Shown here one piece after another: positions 28,432-37,359 of a stretch of DNA of 64,000 nt. The notes under the pieces were generated by a model. It was not told the DNA's origin. It did no database searches and was given only the letters and a program-made list of their open reading frames with translations. The translations under genes were made by a program, and so were the position numbers. The stretch comes from Methanofervidicoccus sp. A16 (GTDB taxonomy: Archaea; AGJL01; Methanococci; Methanococcales; Methanococcaceae): contig NZ_CP022242.1 in the NCBI RefSeq assembly GCF_003351865.1, positions 992,001-1,056,000 of the forward strand. The letters run 5' to 3'. Numbering within the stretch: position 1 is the stretch's first letter; every line of letters starts with the position of its first letter.

Positions 28432-29541
28432 TCAGTCTTTTTCTCTCTTTTTATTACTTTTAACATGTCTGTTGATATTGTAACATAGATAATCCAAAGG
28501 ATGTATTACAACAGGCTTCCCATTTTTCCTCATCCTACAGATCTCATCTGGATTGCAGTAATAACTAAGTCCTTTACCTCCATCCTCTCTCCAATTCTTA
28601 CAGTACTCACAGTGGGTAAGATGATCTGCAACTCTGTAGCCTATGTTGTGGCTTATGTAGTACCTGGTTTTTTCAGGGTTGAAATCCTCGACGTTGCCGA
28701 ATATCCTTAACATCTCCTCTAAGAAGTTCTCTATAGCCTCTTCACTCTTTGCAATATCTAAGGCACTGACATTTACTAACTCTCCATCTCTGTTGAGGGG
28801 CCTAAGATTTGGATCGAACTTTGCACAGAACCAGTAGACTACAAAACTCCTCCTTGCATAGTGGGATGGGGAACCTCCACTGAGAATATCCTCCAGTATC
28901 TTTCTTATGCAGGGAGGGTGCCACTCTAAGGGTATCTCGCCCTTAAATTTTACAGATCTTATACCTCCCCCTATATCCTTGAATTTAACCATTCCTTCCA
29001 TGAATCTTACTATCTCCCTGACACTCTCGTTTTCCAGGAGATTCACATCTTTGTTTGCTCTTATCTTTTCTATCATCTCCCTTAGTTTTATCCTCATTTT
29101 TTCTATGTAGTATGTTTCCCTTATAGGATCTATATTAACTAATCCATTTTTTACATCTAACCTTTCAAGTTTTAGATCGTTGTTCCTGGAGTGGGCACTT
29201 ACCTTTATAAACTCCCAAACAGATACTTTATTAAGTTTATTATTGTCTTTTAGAACCTCTTTTAAATATTTCTTTTTATACCTTTCAATATAGTTTTTAA
29301 TGTATAAGTTATAGTACCGTGTATTAGCTACTATTATGAGGGTTAAATATTCAATCAGTGAATTTTTCTTCTCCTTTTCCTCTTCTCTATTTTTGAAAAG
29401 ACCTCTCAGTAATTCTTGATATGATTCATCTCCCTGAAAGATATACTTTAAGAAGTACTTTATCAGTTTTATATTACTTCTATTCTCAATCTCCTGAAAA
29501 AAATCGTAATTTTTTATTTTGTCTAAATCATCCCAAAACAT
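28432..29541 (-). CDS. priL: DNA primase large subunit
   Basis: PriL forms the archaeal/eukaryotic-type primase with PriS and stimulates primer synthesis. The 369 residues have the expected two-part layout: a helical N-terminal domain and a C-terminal 4Fe-4S domain whose four cysteines are visible in HPPCIRKIL, HCEYCKNW, YYCNPDE and EICRMRK, together with SHYARRSFVVYWF and YYISHNIGY. I placed the start at the ATG at 29541, where GTGGT upstream can act as SD; the frame extends three codons to a GTG. It is transcribed alone. The small subunit is not in the window. Confidence 0.93.
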   Translation of the reverse strand: MFWDDLDKIKNYDFFQEIENRSNIKLIKYFLKYIFQGDESYQELLRGLFKNREEEKEKKNSLIEYLTLIIVANTRYYNLYIKNYIERYKKKYLKEVLKDNNKLNKVSVWEFIKVSAHSRNNDLKLERLDVKNGLVNIDPIRETYYIEKMRIKLREMIEKIRANKDVNLLENESVREIVRFMEGMVKFKDIGGGIRSVKFKGEIPLEWHPPCIRKILEDILSGGSPSHYARRSFVVYWFCAKFDPNLRPLNRDGELVNVSALDIAKSEEAIENFLEEMLRIFGNVEDFNPEKTRYYISHNIGYRVADHLTHCEYCKNWREDGGKGLSYYCNPDEICRMRKNGKPVVIHPLDYLCYNINRHVKSNKKREKD

Positions 29542-29550
29542 GTGTACCAC

Positions 29551-29909
29551 TATATTAATAAGGTATTAATTGTTATAATCTGGTAGAAAGATTTTAAATG
29601 ATAATAAGTTATGAGGAAGTGATTTTAATAACTAGGTCTTAAAAAAATTATTAAAAACTCTAAAATAAAAAATATAAAAATTAAAATTATTAATTTTATA
29701 AATATTAATTAGGATTTTATCTTTTCTTCATTTTTTAGCAACTTTTTTATTATTCTTTATTTTATATTATTATTAAAATAGTTATTATAATTAACTATAA
29801 TTAAAAAATGTTCTTTTCCAACACAGCTTTAAATTCTAAGTTAAATATACTTAATCTACCTCCATTTTATAAGTTGTAATGAATTATAATATCTCTCAGA
29901 GGGATAAAT
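29551..29909. other. Divergent promoter region, AT-rich
   Basis: This 359-bp spacer separates divergent priL and the homoaconitase-type small-subunit gene. A TATAAG element lies around 29869 ahead of the plus-strand operon. No gene or repeat was recognised. Confidence 0.4.
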
Positions 29910-30398
29910 ATGATAATAAAGGGAAGAGTTCACCTATTTGGAGATGACATAGATACCGATAGGATTATTCCGGGGCCCTATCTTAAAACTACAGATCCCT
30001 ATGAACTTGCCTCCTACTGTATGTACGGTATTGATAAGGATTTTCCAAAGAGGGTGAAGGAGGGGGATATAATAGTTGCTGGGGAGAACTTTGGGTGTGG
30101 AAGTAGTAGGGAGCAGGCTCCTATCTCTATAAAGTACTGTGGTATTAAGGCTGTAGTTGCAGAGAGTTTTGCAAGAATATTCTACAGGAATTCTATAAAT
30201 ATTGGGCTTATCCCTGTTGTATGTGGGGAGATAAGGGGGGTTGTTAAGGACGGGGATATTTTAGAGATAGATTTAGATAGGAAGGTTATAAGGATAGGTA
30301 ATAAAGAGTTGCCCTGTGAGGTTCCTGAAGGTATAGCCTGGGAGATCTTAAAATCTGGGGGACTGGTAAATTATGCAAAGTTGAAGAGAGGTGATTAG
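29910..30398 (+). CDS. hacB: Aconitase-family small subunit, probably homoaconitase (HacB) rather than LeuD
   Basis: The 162-residue swivelling subunit of the aconitase family ([49 protein letters not shown]) pairs with a large Fe-S subunit encoded elsewhere. Methanogens have two such enzymes. Published work on the Methanocaldococcus proteins links the YLRT-type loop to homoaconitase in coenzyme B synthesis and a different loop to isopropylmalate isomerase. Here the loop reads YLKT, so homoaconitase is favoured; the call is by motif only. The stop codon directly precedes the ATG of the ABCE1 gene, whose SD lies inside this gene's end. It works downstream of AksA, encoded at 35425-36612. Confidence 0.72.
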   Translation: MIIKGRVHLFGDDIDTDRIIPGPYLKTTDPYELASYCMYGIDKDFPKRVKEGDIIVAGENFGCGSSREQAPISIKYCGIKAVVAESFARIFYRNSINIGLIPVVCGEIRGVVKDGDILEIDLDRKVIRIGNKELPCEVPEGIAWEILKSGGLVNYAKLKRGD

Positions 30399-32174
30399 AT
30401 GGGAGGTAGGTTGGCTATAGTGGATTACGACAGGTGTCAACCTAAGAAGTGTTCCTTGGAGTGTATGAAGTACTGTCCTGGGGTTAGGATGGGGGAGGAG
30501 ACTGTAGTTATAGATGAGAGTACTGGAAAACCTGTTATCTCCGAGGAACTCTGTAGTGGTTGTGGGATATGTGTAAAGAGGTGTCCCTTTGGTGCTATTG
30601 CAATTATAGGACTTCCAGAGGAACTTACAGAGGATAAGATTGTCCATTCCTACGGTAAAAACAGATTTAGACTCTACGGTTTAGTGGTGCCAAGGGATGG
30701 GGTTGTTGGTATCCTTGGACCAAATGGAGTAGGTAAATCTACGATACTCTCTATACTAAGTGGGAACCTTATACCTAACCTAGGTAACTTAGAGGAGGAG
30801 CCCTCCTATGATAAGGTGATAAAGTACTTCTCTGGTACTGAACTTCAGAGGTACTTTAAGGATCTCAAGGAGGGCAGGATAAAACCTGTCTATAAACCTC
30901 AATATGTGGATATGCTACCGAAGGTTGTAAAGGGTACTGTGGGGGAACTGTTGAGGAGGGTTGACGAGAGGGGGATGTTCGATGAGGTGGTTGAGGTTTT
31001 GGAGTTGAAGAATGTTTTAAATAGATCCTTGGATAAACTAAGTGGTGGGGAACTTCAGAGGGTTGCAATTGCTGGGGCCTGTCTAAGGGACGGTACTATA
31101 TACTACTTCGATGAACCTACATCCTGGCTGGATATAAGGCAGAGGTTCAACTGTGCAAAACTTATAAGAAGGTTGTCTGAGGGGAAGAAAGTAGTTGTAG
31201 TTGAGCATGATCTTATAGTTTTGGATTATTTGTCTGATCTAGTGTATATAGTGTATGGGGTTCCATCTGCCTACGGGGTAGTTTCTCATCCTAAGAGTAC
31301 AAGGGTAGGTATAAATGCTTATTTAGAGGGTTATCTAAAGGAGGAGAACATAAGGTTTAGAAAGGAACCTGTGGTATTTGAGAGGAGGCCACCTATTGAT
31401 TACAGGGAGAGGCCACTACTTTTGGAGTACAGTGATATAGTGAAAAACTTGGGAGATTTTAATTTGAGGGTTGAAGGGGGTTGTATATACAAGGGAGAGG
31501 TTATAGGGATCTTAGGTCCAAACGGTATAGGTAAAACTACCTTTGTGAAGATACTTGCAGGGGAGATGGAATGTGATGAGGGGCAGGTGTCCATGGGAGA
31601 TCTAAGGATCTCCTATAAACCACAGTATATATCTATAGAGTACGATGGGACTGTTGAGGAGTTTTTAAGGGGTATTGGAAATATAGATTCTTCATTTTAT
31701 AAGTCTGAGATTATAAAGCCCCTAGGTATAGATAGGATTATGGATCTCTATATTGAAGATCTCTCTGGTGGGGAACTTCAGAGGGTTGCAATAGCCTCTG
31801 CCCTTATGAGAGATGCAGATATATATCTGATCGATGAGCCCTCTGCCTTCTTAGATGTGGAGCAGAGGTTGGCAGTGTCTAAGATTATAAGGAGGATAGG
31901 AGAGGAGAAGGAAGCAGGGGTTTTCGTTGTGGATCACGATATACTCTTCCAGGACTACATATCAGATAGATTTATGGTGTTTAGTGGGGAGCCTGGAGTG
32001 TATGGTAGAGGTAGTGCTCCACTGGATAAGAGGACTGGGGCGAATATGTTCCTTAAGGAGATGGGGATTACATTTAGAAGGGATCCTGACACTGGAAGGC
32101 CAAGGGTGAATAAGGAGGGTAGTCAGATGGACAGGTATCAGAAGGAGATAGGGGAGTATTACTATATTAATTAA
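30399..32174 (+). CDS. rli1: ABCE1/Rli1 ribosome recycling ATPase
   Basis: ABCE1 splits post-termination ribosomes into subunits using ATP. The 591 residues have two N-terminal 4Fe-4S motifs (CQPKKCSLECMKYCPG and CSGCGICVKRCPFG) followed by twin nucleotide-binding domains: GPNGVGKST with LSGGELQRVAIAGA and FDEPTSWLD, then GPNGIGKTT with LSGGELQRVAIASA and IDEPSAFLD. The length and order are standard. It starts at the base after the hacB stop, with GGTGATTAG as SD. Confidence 0.98.
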   Translation: MGGRLAIVDYDRCQPKKCSLECMKYCPGVRMGEETVVIDESTGKPVISEELCSGCGICVKRCPFGAIAIIGLPEELTEDKIVHSYGKNRFRLYGLVVPRDGVVGILGPNGVGKSTILSILSGNLIPNLGNLEEEPSYDKVIKYFSGTELQRYFKDLKEGRIKPVYKPQYVDMLPKVVKGTVGELLRRVDERGMFDEVVEVLELKNVLNRSLDKLSGGELQRVAIAGACLRDGTIYYFDEPTSWLDIRQRFNCAKLIRRLSEGKKVVVVEHDLIVLDYLSDLVYIVYGVPSAYGVVSHPKSTRVGINAYLEGYLKEENIRFRKEPVVFERRPPIDYRERPLLLEYSDIVKNLGDFNLRVEGGCIYKGEVIGILGPNGIGKTTFVKILAGEMECDEGQVSMGDLRISYKPQYISIEYDGTVEEFLRGIGNIDSSFYKSEIIKPLGIDRIMDLYIEDLSGGELQRVAIASALMRDADIYLIDEPSAFLDVEQRLAVSKIIRRIGEEKEAGVFVVDHDILFQDYISDRFMVFSGEPGVYGRGSAPLDKRTGANMFLKEMGITFRRDPDTGRPRVNKEGSQMDRYQKEIGEYYYIN

Positions 32175-32346
32175 ATTTAAATATTAAGGTATATGGAAAT
32201 ATTTTATTATGGGACTAAAAAAGTTGCAAATATTTACAACTGAATATTTTCCTAAAATGTTTATTATGATGAGTTATTTTTTGAAATTAAGTTATTATAT
32301 TTTTTATTTTTTAATGAAATCGTTTTTACAACTATTTCGACTGGTA

Positions 32347-32358
32347 AAGTATATATAT
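32347..32358 (+). promoter_or_regulatory. TATA box of the S-layer gene
   Basis: The sequence GGTAAAGTATATATATAAG has a purine-rich BRE-like stretch followed by a strong TATA. It lies about 105 bp before the S-layer start, which leaves a leader of about 80 nt ending in AGGTGATAAGGT. This fits strong expression of the most abundant surface protein. Confidence 0.6.
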
Positions 32359-32460
32359 AAGAAATGCTACAGTAATTACCGTCAAAGGACATAACTACAA
32401 AATAAAAATAAAATAAATAAAATAAATAAATTATAATTATAATATATTAGGTGATAAGGT

Positions 32461-34146
32461 ATGGCAATGAGTTTGAAAAAGATAACTGCTATAGCAGTAG
32501 GAGGTGCAATGGTAGCAAGCACCTTGGCAAGTGGAGTGGCTGCAAGTGTAGTAACTATAGGAGATGTTGAAGGATTCATGAAGAACGTAGTCAAGGATGG
32601 TCAACCAAATGTAGAAATAGTTGTAGGTTCCAAGGCTGCTGCAATGGACGTAGTATCTGCAGCAGATATAGCTGCTAAGATAGGATCAATGTGCTACAAG
32701 GATGCAACTATTGAGGATGGATCAGTATGTTTAAAATTTACAGTAAGTGCAGATACTGAGACGTCAGATAAATTAACTCCTAATCCAAATTTTGGTCAAG
32801 ACGAATATATGCTGATACTCACAACACCTAAAAGAAGTTATACGGAGAGTCTAAGAAATAATAATAATATAGATACTCTTAAAAATCTAGTAGGAGATAA
32901 AGGGGATTTAATAGACAATAAAATAGCAAGACTAAGTACCTTAATAACTGATAGTGACGCAGATCCAGACGATATTGGTAAAAATGATGATATAAAGAAA
33001 GCAGATACAATAGAGTTTCTATTGGCAGCAGTTAAAAATGATTCAAGTACTGGGTTTACTATAGAAAAGAATGGTTTGGCATACGGTACATTGATGTTTA
33101 AAGATGGTAAAAAAGATACACAAAACTTGCAGGCACTATGTATTGGTATGGAAATGCCTTTCTTAGGTGAGATTTACAGAATAGTAGATATTGATGAAGA
33201 TGTAATTTATTTAGGTAAGGAAGCATACTCAGGAAATGTGAAAGAAGGAAGTACTATAGATGTAGGTAATGGATATCAAGTAAAAGTTGAAAGTGTATTG
33301 CAACCAGTTGTTGGGGGGACTGATTCTGAAGTGACTATTAAGGTCATAAAGGATGGTGAAGTAGTAACTTCTAAAAGCCAAAAAGTTCCATTTGAATTTG
33401 TATACAAGGATATAGGTGTAATAGTATACGATACATATAAAGATATATCAGAAACTTATGGATATGCATCCCTAATTATTACAAAGGATGTTAAAGAATA
33501 TGAATTAGGAGAGGAATTTGTAAAAGATTGGAAATTGTATGCAATAACTACTGACAATAATGATAACCTTTTAGCTATAGATAACGAAGACTTTGATGAA
33601 ATAGAGGATACAAATATATGTAAAACAAAGTACTTAAAAATTGGAAATGATGAACTTTACGGTCTTGCATTAATATATGAAGGAGATAAGTATGAAAAGT
33701 TAGGTAAAGGGGATTCTGTAGATTTTGTAAATGACTATGCCACATTAGAATTCACTGATGATGATGAGCCCAACAATCTATACGCAAAATATAAGATGGA
33801 AGTATCCAAGGAGGTACCATTGACTATAGGAGAAAAAGTAGAAGTATTAAACGCAAAACTAAAACTAAAAGACATCAAAGCAACAGCCCAGCAAGTAGTA
33901 CCAATAAAAACACCAATAGCAAAATTAGACACTGAGGCGTCCTTAGACACTGACAAGTACCTGATACTCGTAGGAGGTCCAGTTGCAAACAAACTAAGTG
34001 AAGAACTACAGAACGAAGGTAAGATAAACATTGACAACGACAGTCCAGCAACACTACAGGTAGTAGATGACAAGATACTAGTAGTAGCAGGAGGAGACAG
34101 AGAGAGAACAAGAGAGGCTGCACTGTATCTCATAGAGAACTACTAA
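32461..34146 (+). CDS. sla: S-layer protein (main cell-wall protein)
   Basis: The 561-residue exported protein forms the crystalline surface layer that is the only cell wall of methanococci. A signal peptide spans about residues 1-28 (MSLKKITAIAVGGAM...ASGVAA). The mature N-terminus (TIGDVEGFMKNVV...VEIVVGSKAAAMDVVSAADIAAKIG) and the C-terminal module (KYLILVGGPVANKLSEEL ... KILVVAGGDRERTREAALYLIENY) are hallmarks of methanococcal S-layer proteins. The mature protein is acidic and Asp/Lys-rich, with few cysteines. The SD is AGGTGATAAGGT. The codon and base pattern of the conserved ends is less AT-rich than the variable middle, as expected for a highly expressed gene with a diverging centre. 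Confidence 0.95.
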   Translation: MAMSLKKITAIAVGGAMVASTLASGVAASVVTIGDVEGFMKNVVKDGQPNVEIVVGSKAAAMDVVSAADIAAKIGSMCYKDATIEDGSVCLKFTVSADTETSDKLTPNPNFGQDEYMLILTTPKRSYTESLRNNNNIDTLKNLVGDKGDLIDNKIARLSTLITDSDADPDDIGKNDDIKKADTIEFLLAAVKNDSSTGFTIEKNGLAYGTLMFKDGKKDTQNLQALCIGMEMPFLGEIYRIVDIDEDVIYLGKEAYSGNVKEGSTIDVGNGYQVKVESVLQPVVGGTDSEVTIKVIKDGEVVTSKSQKVPFEFVYKDIGVIVYDTYKDISETYGYASLIITKDVKEYELGEEFVKDWKLYAITTDNNDNLLAIDNEDFDEIEDTNICKTKYLKIGNDELYGLALIYEGDKYEKLGKGDSVDFVNDYATLEFTDDDEPNNLYAKYKMEVSKEVPLTIGEKVEVLNAKLKLKDIKATAQQVVPIKTPIAKLDTEASLDTDKYLILVGGPVANKLSEELQNEGKINIDNDSPATLQVVDDKILVVAGGDRERTREAALYLIENY

Positions 34147-34149
34147 ATC

Positions 34150-34180
34150 CCCCTTAAAAATATTTTTTAATTTTTTTAGT
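34150..34180 (+). terminator. Oligo-T terminator after the S-layer gene
   Basis: Just past the stop, CCCCCTTAAAAATATTTTTT is followed by a second run of seven T. T-runs of this kind end archaeal transcription. The gene on the other strand ends at 34176, so the region separates convergent transcripts. Confidence 0.45.
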
Positions 34181-34484
34181 GTAATTTTTTATTGTTTTTA
34201 CTGTTGATTTCTTCTCTTTGAATTCTCTTGTTGTATTCCATAAGTATACCCATCACATTCCAAACCATCTCAAAATCTAAATTGTACTTCTTACACAGTT
34301 CATATATCCTTTTCTTAATCTCCATCTCTCTCTTTTCATCGTTTATAGGACAGTTCAACTTCATCTTCAAATGAGCAATTTCCTTTGCGTACTCTGTCCT
34401 CTTGGATATCAGATAAACAAGTTTCTCATCTATCTCATCTATCTCCTTCCTAATACTTCTAAGTCTCTCCATAGGATTCTCCAT
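34176..34484 (-). CDS. Chorismate mutase, AroQ type
   Basis: The enzyme converts chorismate to prephenate for phenylalanine and tyrosine synthesis. The 102-residue all-helical protein has the AroQ pattern: LRSIRKEIDEIDEKLVYLISKRTEYAKEIAHLK, with the active-site arginines, lysine and glutamine region spread over three helices, and a C-terminal helix KRIYELCKKYNLDFEMVWNVMGIL. It is monofunctional, without a prephenate dehydratase or dehydrogenase domain. GGGGGAAAA precedes the start. It is convergent with the S-layer gene. Confidence 0.9.
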   Translation of the reverse strand: MENPMERLRSIRKEIDEIDEKLVYLISKRTEYAKEIAHLKMKLNCPINDEKREMEIKKRIYELCKKYNLDFEMVWNVMGILMEYNKRIQREEINSKNNKKLH

Positions 34485-34846
34485 TTTTCCCCCTTTATAT
34501 TTTTCTTAGGATGATGATGAGAAGAGGGTTATCTGAGATATGATGATACTTACCCGATCTGAATCCTAAAAATTTTAAATAACTAATTTTTTAGATAAAA
34601 AGATAAATATACTTCTATTTTCTGGTCTACCCAAGTACTGTAGGAGTAGGGCGTGGTTCTACTAATTCCTCCTTTTTAAAGATAGGATTGAACTCTAAAG
34701 AAGGAATAGGGAATTTTTTATTCTCTTTCTATTTTATACTAATTTTTATTTTAATTTTATTTATTATTATTTTAATTTTTATTATATAGTTTAAAGCCGC
34801 TATTATGTGTTTAACTCTCTTTTTATTGGATAAAAAATTAATCCCT
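34485..34846. other. AT-rich spacer, no gene seen
   Basis: This 362-bp spacer lies between two minus-strand genes. A GC-richer patch near 34625-34680 (CAAGTACTGTAGGAGTAGGG) faintly recalls repeat family 2 but is not a confident copy. It should hold the chorismate mutase promoter. Confidence 0.4.
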
Positions 34847-35428
34847 TCAACCCTCCTCTGCAATACCTTTGTATATTGCCAGTACAAACCTAGACACTGC
34901 CTTATCTAACTCCTCCAGTGAATTGCCCTCTATTATGTATGTTCTATTATTTACCTTCTCTATTGTTGCACTTCTGTTTCCTTTAATTACCTTCAATATC
35001 AAGGTAATATTACTACTCTTAACTTTCTCCCTCTCACTCTCGTTTTTAAATATGCTATCGTCTACAATAACATGTCCATACAGCGGTCTTAAAAAACCCA
35101 ACTTTAGAGATAGATCTATTAAAGACAGTTTTCCCTCCTCGAGAGATAGGGATCTGTTATACTCGAGATATATTATTCTATGACTCAAATAATTCTCCAC
35201 AATATCGCTGTCGTTGGTATTTATCAACTCTGTAGAGAGTGCCTCTCTTACAGTTGTTCTTAAAACAAGTTGGATTGGCTGTCCACCTATGGTTAAATTT
35301 ACTTCGTTAGTATCTTCAAAGGATCTCTTGTTCTCTACAACTCCAGAATGATCCCAGGTACTCTCAATACACATGGATAAACTTACCATCATTCCAAATA
35401 CAAGAAATAAAATTAATAACTTTCTCAT
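34847..35428 (-). CDS. Small exported protein of unknown function, coupled to aksA
   Basis: The protein has 193 residues. The N-terminus (MRKLLILFLVFGMMVSLSMCIES) is a signal peptide or single anchor; the cysteine near residue 20 could be a lipid site, but LSMC does not fit the strict lipobox. The rest is hydrophilic, with repeated Asn-X-Ser/Thr sites, consistent with an extracellular location. I do not recognise the family. Its ATG overlaps the aksA stop (ATGA), so translation is coupled to aksA although the products act in different places. That overlap is unusual for an enzyme gene and an exported protein, and suggests an unexplored link or simple gene packing. Confidence 0.6.
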   Translation of the reverse strand: MRKLLILFLVFGMMVSLSMCIESTWDHSGVVENKRSFEDTNEVNLTIGGQPIQLVLRTTVREALSTELINTNDSDIVENYLSHRIIYLEYNRSLSLEEGKLSLIDLSLKLGFLRPLYGHVIVDDSIFKNESEREKVKSSNITLILKVIKGNRSATIEKVNNRTYIIEGNSLEELDKAVSRFVLAIYKGIAEEG

Positions 35429-36612
35429 TTAGAACCCTCTTTTTTATTTTTTATTACCTCCTCTACAATACTCCTAAACACCCTATCGTCTATTTCAGTA
35501 CCTTCCTCCCTTGTCTCCTTTATCCTCTTAACGATCTCCAAAAGATCATCATCTGATACCTCAATACCCATCTCTTTTAATTTGGCACGTACTCCCCTAC
35601 CTCCAGAGTGCTTTCCAAAGACAATCTCCCTCCTATGGCCTATTTTCTCAGGGAGGAAGGGCTCATAGGTAAATGGATTTGCAAGTACCCCATCTACATG
35701 GATGCCACTTTCATGGTAAAATACCCTATCCCCTACTATAGGTTTATTAACTGGTACAGGTATCTTGGAGTACCTCTCAACAAGTTCTGAAAGTTCCTTC
35801 AAGACAGAGATATTCAACCCTAGATCAACATCGTAGAGCACCATCAGTGCCATAATAACCTCTTCTAAGGGAGCATTTCCAGCCCTCTCCCCAATACCAT
35901 TTACTGTAGTGGAGATAGCCTTTGCCCCTCCCATAACCCCATATATAGAGTTTATCACAGCAAAACCAAAGTCGTTATGACAATGTACCCCAATATGTGC
36001 CCTCTTCAGATGTCTCCTCAACTCTGAACATATATAGTATATAGATTGAGGCGTGCCTACTCCTGTGGTATCTGCAATATGAACCCTATCTGCACCGTGC
36101 TCCTCTGCATTCTTGTGGATCCTCAAAAGATCCTCGAGAGGTGTTCTCGTAGCATCCTCTGCAGAGAATGCCACAAAGAGGCCGTGATCCTTGGCGTATT
36201 CTATTGCATCCATTCCCATCTTTTCCACTTCCTCCAACGTCCTACGAAGTTTGTACTTCAGATGTAGGGGAGATGTGGCAATAAAGATTATAACACCATC
36301 TACATCACAGTAGAGTGCCTTATCTATATCCTCCTTTAGAGCCCTTGAAAGGGCCAGTATATCAGCGTTCAGTCCCTCATTTGCTATCTCCTTTATAGTC
36401 TCCCTCTCCCTATCAGATACAGCAGGAAAACCAGCCTCTATCTGTTTAATTCCTAATTCATCCAACTTCCTTGCAATATCTAACTTCTGCTCTTTACTGA
36501 AACAGACACCTGGCGTCTGTTCTCCATCCCTTAATGTAGTATCGTAGATGTATAGTTCTTCAACATCTATGTTTAACTTGGGATTGTAGGGACATCCTTC
36601 TTTCCACTTCAT
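35425..36612 (-). CDS. aksA: Homocitrate synthase family enzyme AksA (coenzyme B pathway)
   Basis: AksA condenses acetyl-CoA with 2-oxoglutarate and the longer 2-oxo acids formed from it, building the 2-oxosuberate chain of coenzyme B (7-mercaptoheptanoyl-threonine phosphate). The 395 residues are a catalytic TIM barrel: YDTTLRDGEQTPGVCFS, QIEAGFPAVSDRE, FSAEDATRTP, HIADTTGVGTPQS, HIGVHCHNDFGFAV, NGIGERAGNAPLEE and HESGIHVDGVL. The regulatory C-terminal domain of LeuA is absent, which separates it from isopropylmalate synthase; NifV is the alternative, but the N-terminus CPYNPKLNIDVEELYIYD fits methanococcal AksA. GGTGAAAGGTT precedes the ATG. Confidence 0.9.
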   Translation of the reverse strand: MKWKEGCPYNPKLNIDVEELYIYDTTLRDGEQTPGVCFSKEQKLDIARKLDELGIKQIEAGFPAVSDRERETIKEIANEGLNADILALSRALKEDIDKALYCDVDGVIIFIATSPLHLKYKLRRTLEEVEKMGMDAIEYAKDHGLFVAFSAEDATRTPLEDLLRIHKNAEEHGADRVHIADTTGVGTPQSIYYICSELRRHLKRAHIGVHCHNDFGFAVINSIYGVMGGAKAISTTVNGIGERAGNAPLEEVIMALMVLYDVDLGLNISVLKELSELVERYSKIPVPVNKPIVGDRVFYHESGIHVDGVLANPFTYEPFLPEKIGHRREIVFGKHSGGRGVRAKLKEMGIEVSDDDLLEIVKRIKETREEGTEIDDRVFRSIVEEVIKNKKEGSK

Positions 36613-37359
36613 AACCTTTCACCAAGATAGAAGTTATTAGAGATCGGAACTACCAGTTCATATTAGATTAAGATAAAGTATAAGGGAATATAGGAAATGT
36701 GTAAAAACCTTATTTAGTATTTAATAACAAACCAATAAAATATATAATTCATCACTAAATATTAAACTTCTTCATAATATTAAAATATACTAAAACCCTA
36801 GTTCCCATCAAGATTGTAATTAAAAAATAATAATTATTATGATAAAAATAATAAAAATCTTAAGAGGGAATAATAATAAAATAAACCTTAATTCCCATCA
36901 AAGTAAGATTTAGATAATAAAAAAAATAATAAAATTAATAATAGCAAACTGTTAAGAAGGATCTGCTCCACTTCCATAGTATCTTAGGGCAATCTTAGGA
37001 GATTATCTCTTATTTTGATTTTAATATCTTCTTTTTATACTTTCTATTTTTATAATTATTATTCTTATCAGAATTTTTTTGATGGGAATTAGGGTTATAC
37101 TAAAATATATTGAGGATTTTAAAAAATAGTTTTCTCAATTCTATTGGTAAATATCCAGAATCTCAATAAAAATAAGAAAATAACTATAAAAATATATATC
37201 CAAAAACATAAAAAATAAAAAACATTGCTTACCTTCGCCCTCTTTTTTATTTTTATTTAATTTTTAAATCATTTATCCTTTACTATTTTTGATTATATGT
37301 TTAAAAACTAGGTTTTTAACTATAAAAATACAACAACAAAAACAGAAAATATAATTATT
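36613..37359. other. Spacer holding repeat element copy C
   Basis: About 750 bp between the carbonic anhydrase stop and the aksA start. Element copy C occupies 36795-37095. The rest is AT-rich, with no gene seen; the aksA promoter must lie near 36650-36750. Confidence 0.5.
36795..37095 (+). mobile_element. Repeat family 1, copy C, with perfect 9-bp target duplication
   Basis: The 301-bp element runs from ACCCTAGTTCCCATCAAG to TTTTTGATGGGAATTAGGGT. Directly outside both ends is the same 9-mer, TATACTAAA (36786-36794 and 37096-37104). Inside, a second left-type end lies at 36884-36903 (AACCTTAATTCCCATCAAAG). The core (AATAATAGCAA, GGATCT, CTCCACT, CCATAG, TATCTTAG, GATTATCTCTTATT) matches copy D almost throughout. 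No ORF is present, so it must have been moved in trans. Confidence 0.88.

Noticed and set aside
32209-32394. 61-codon ORF before the S-layer gene
   Set aside because: It is AT-rich low-complexity sequence lying over the S-layer TATA box and leader, without an SD; it is best read as promoter and 5'-UTR.
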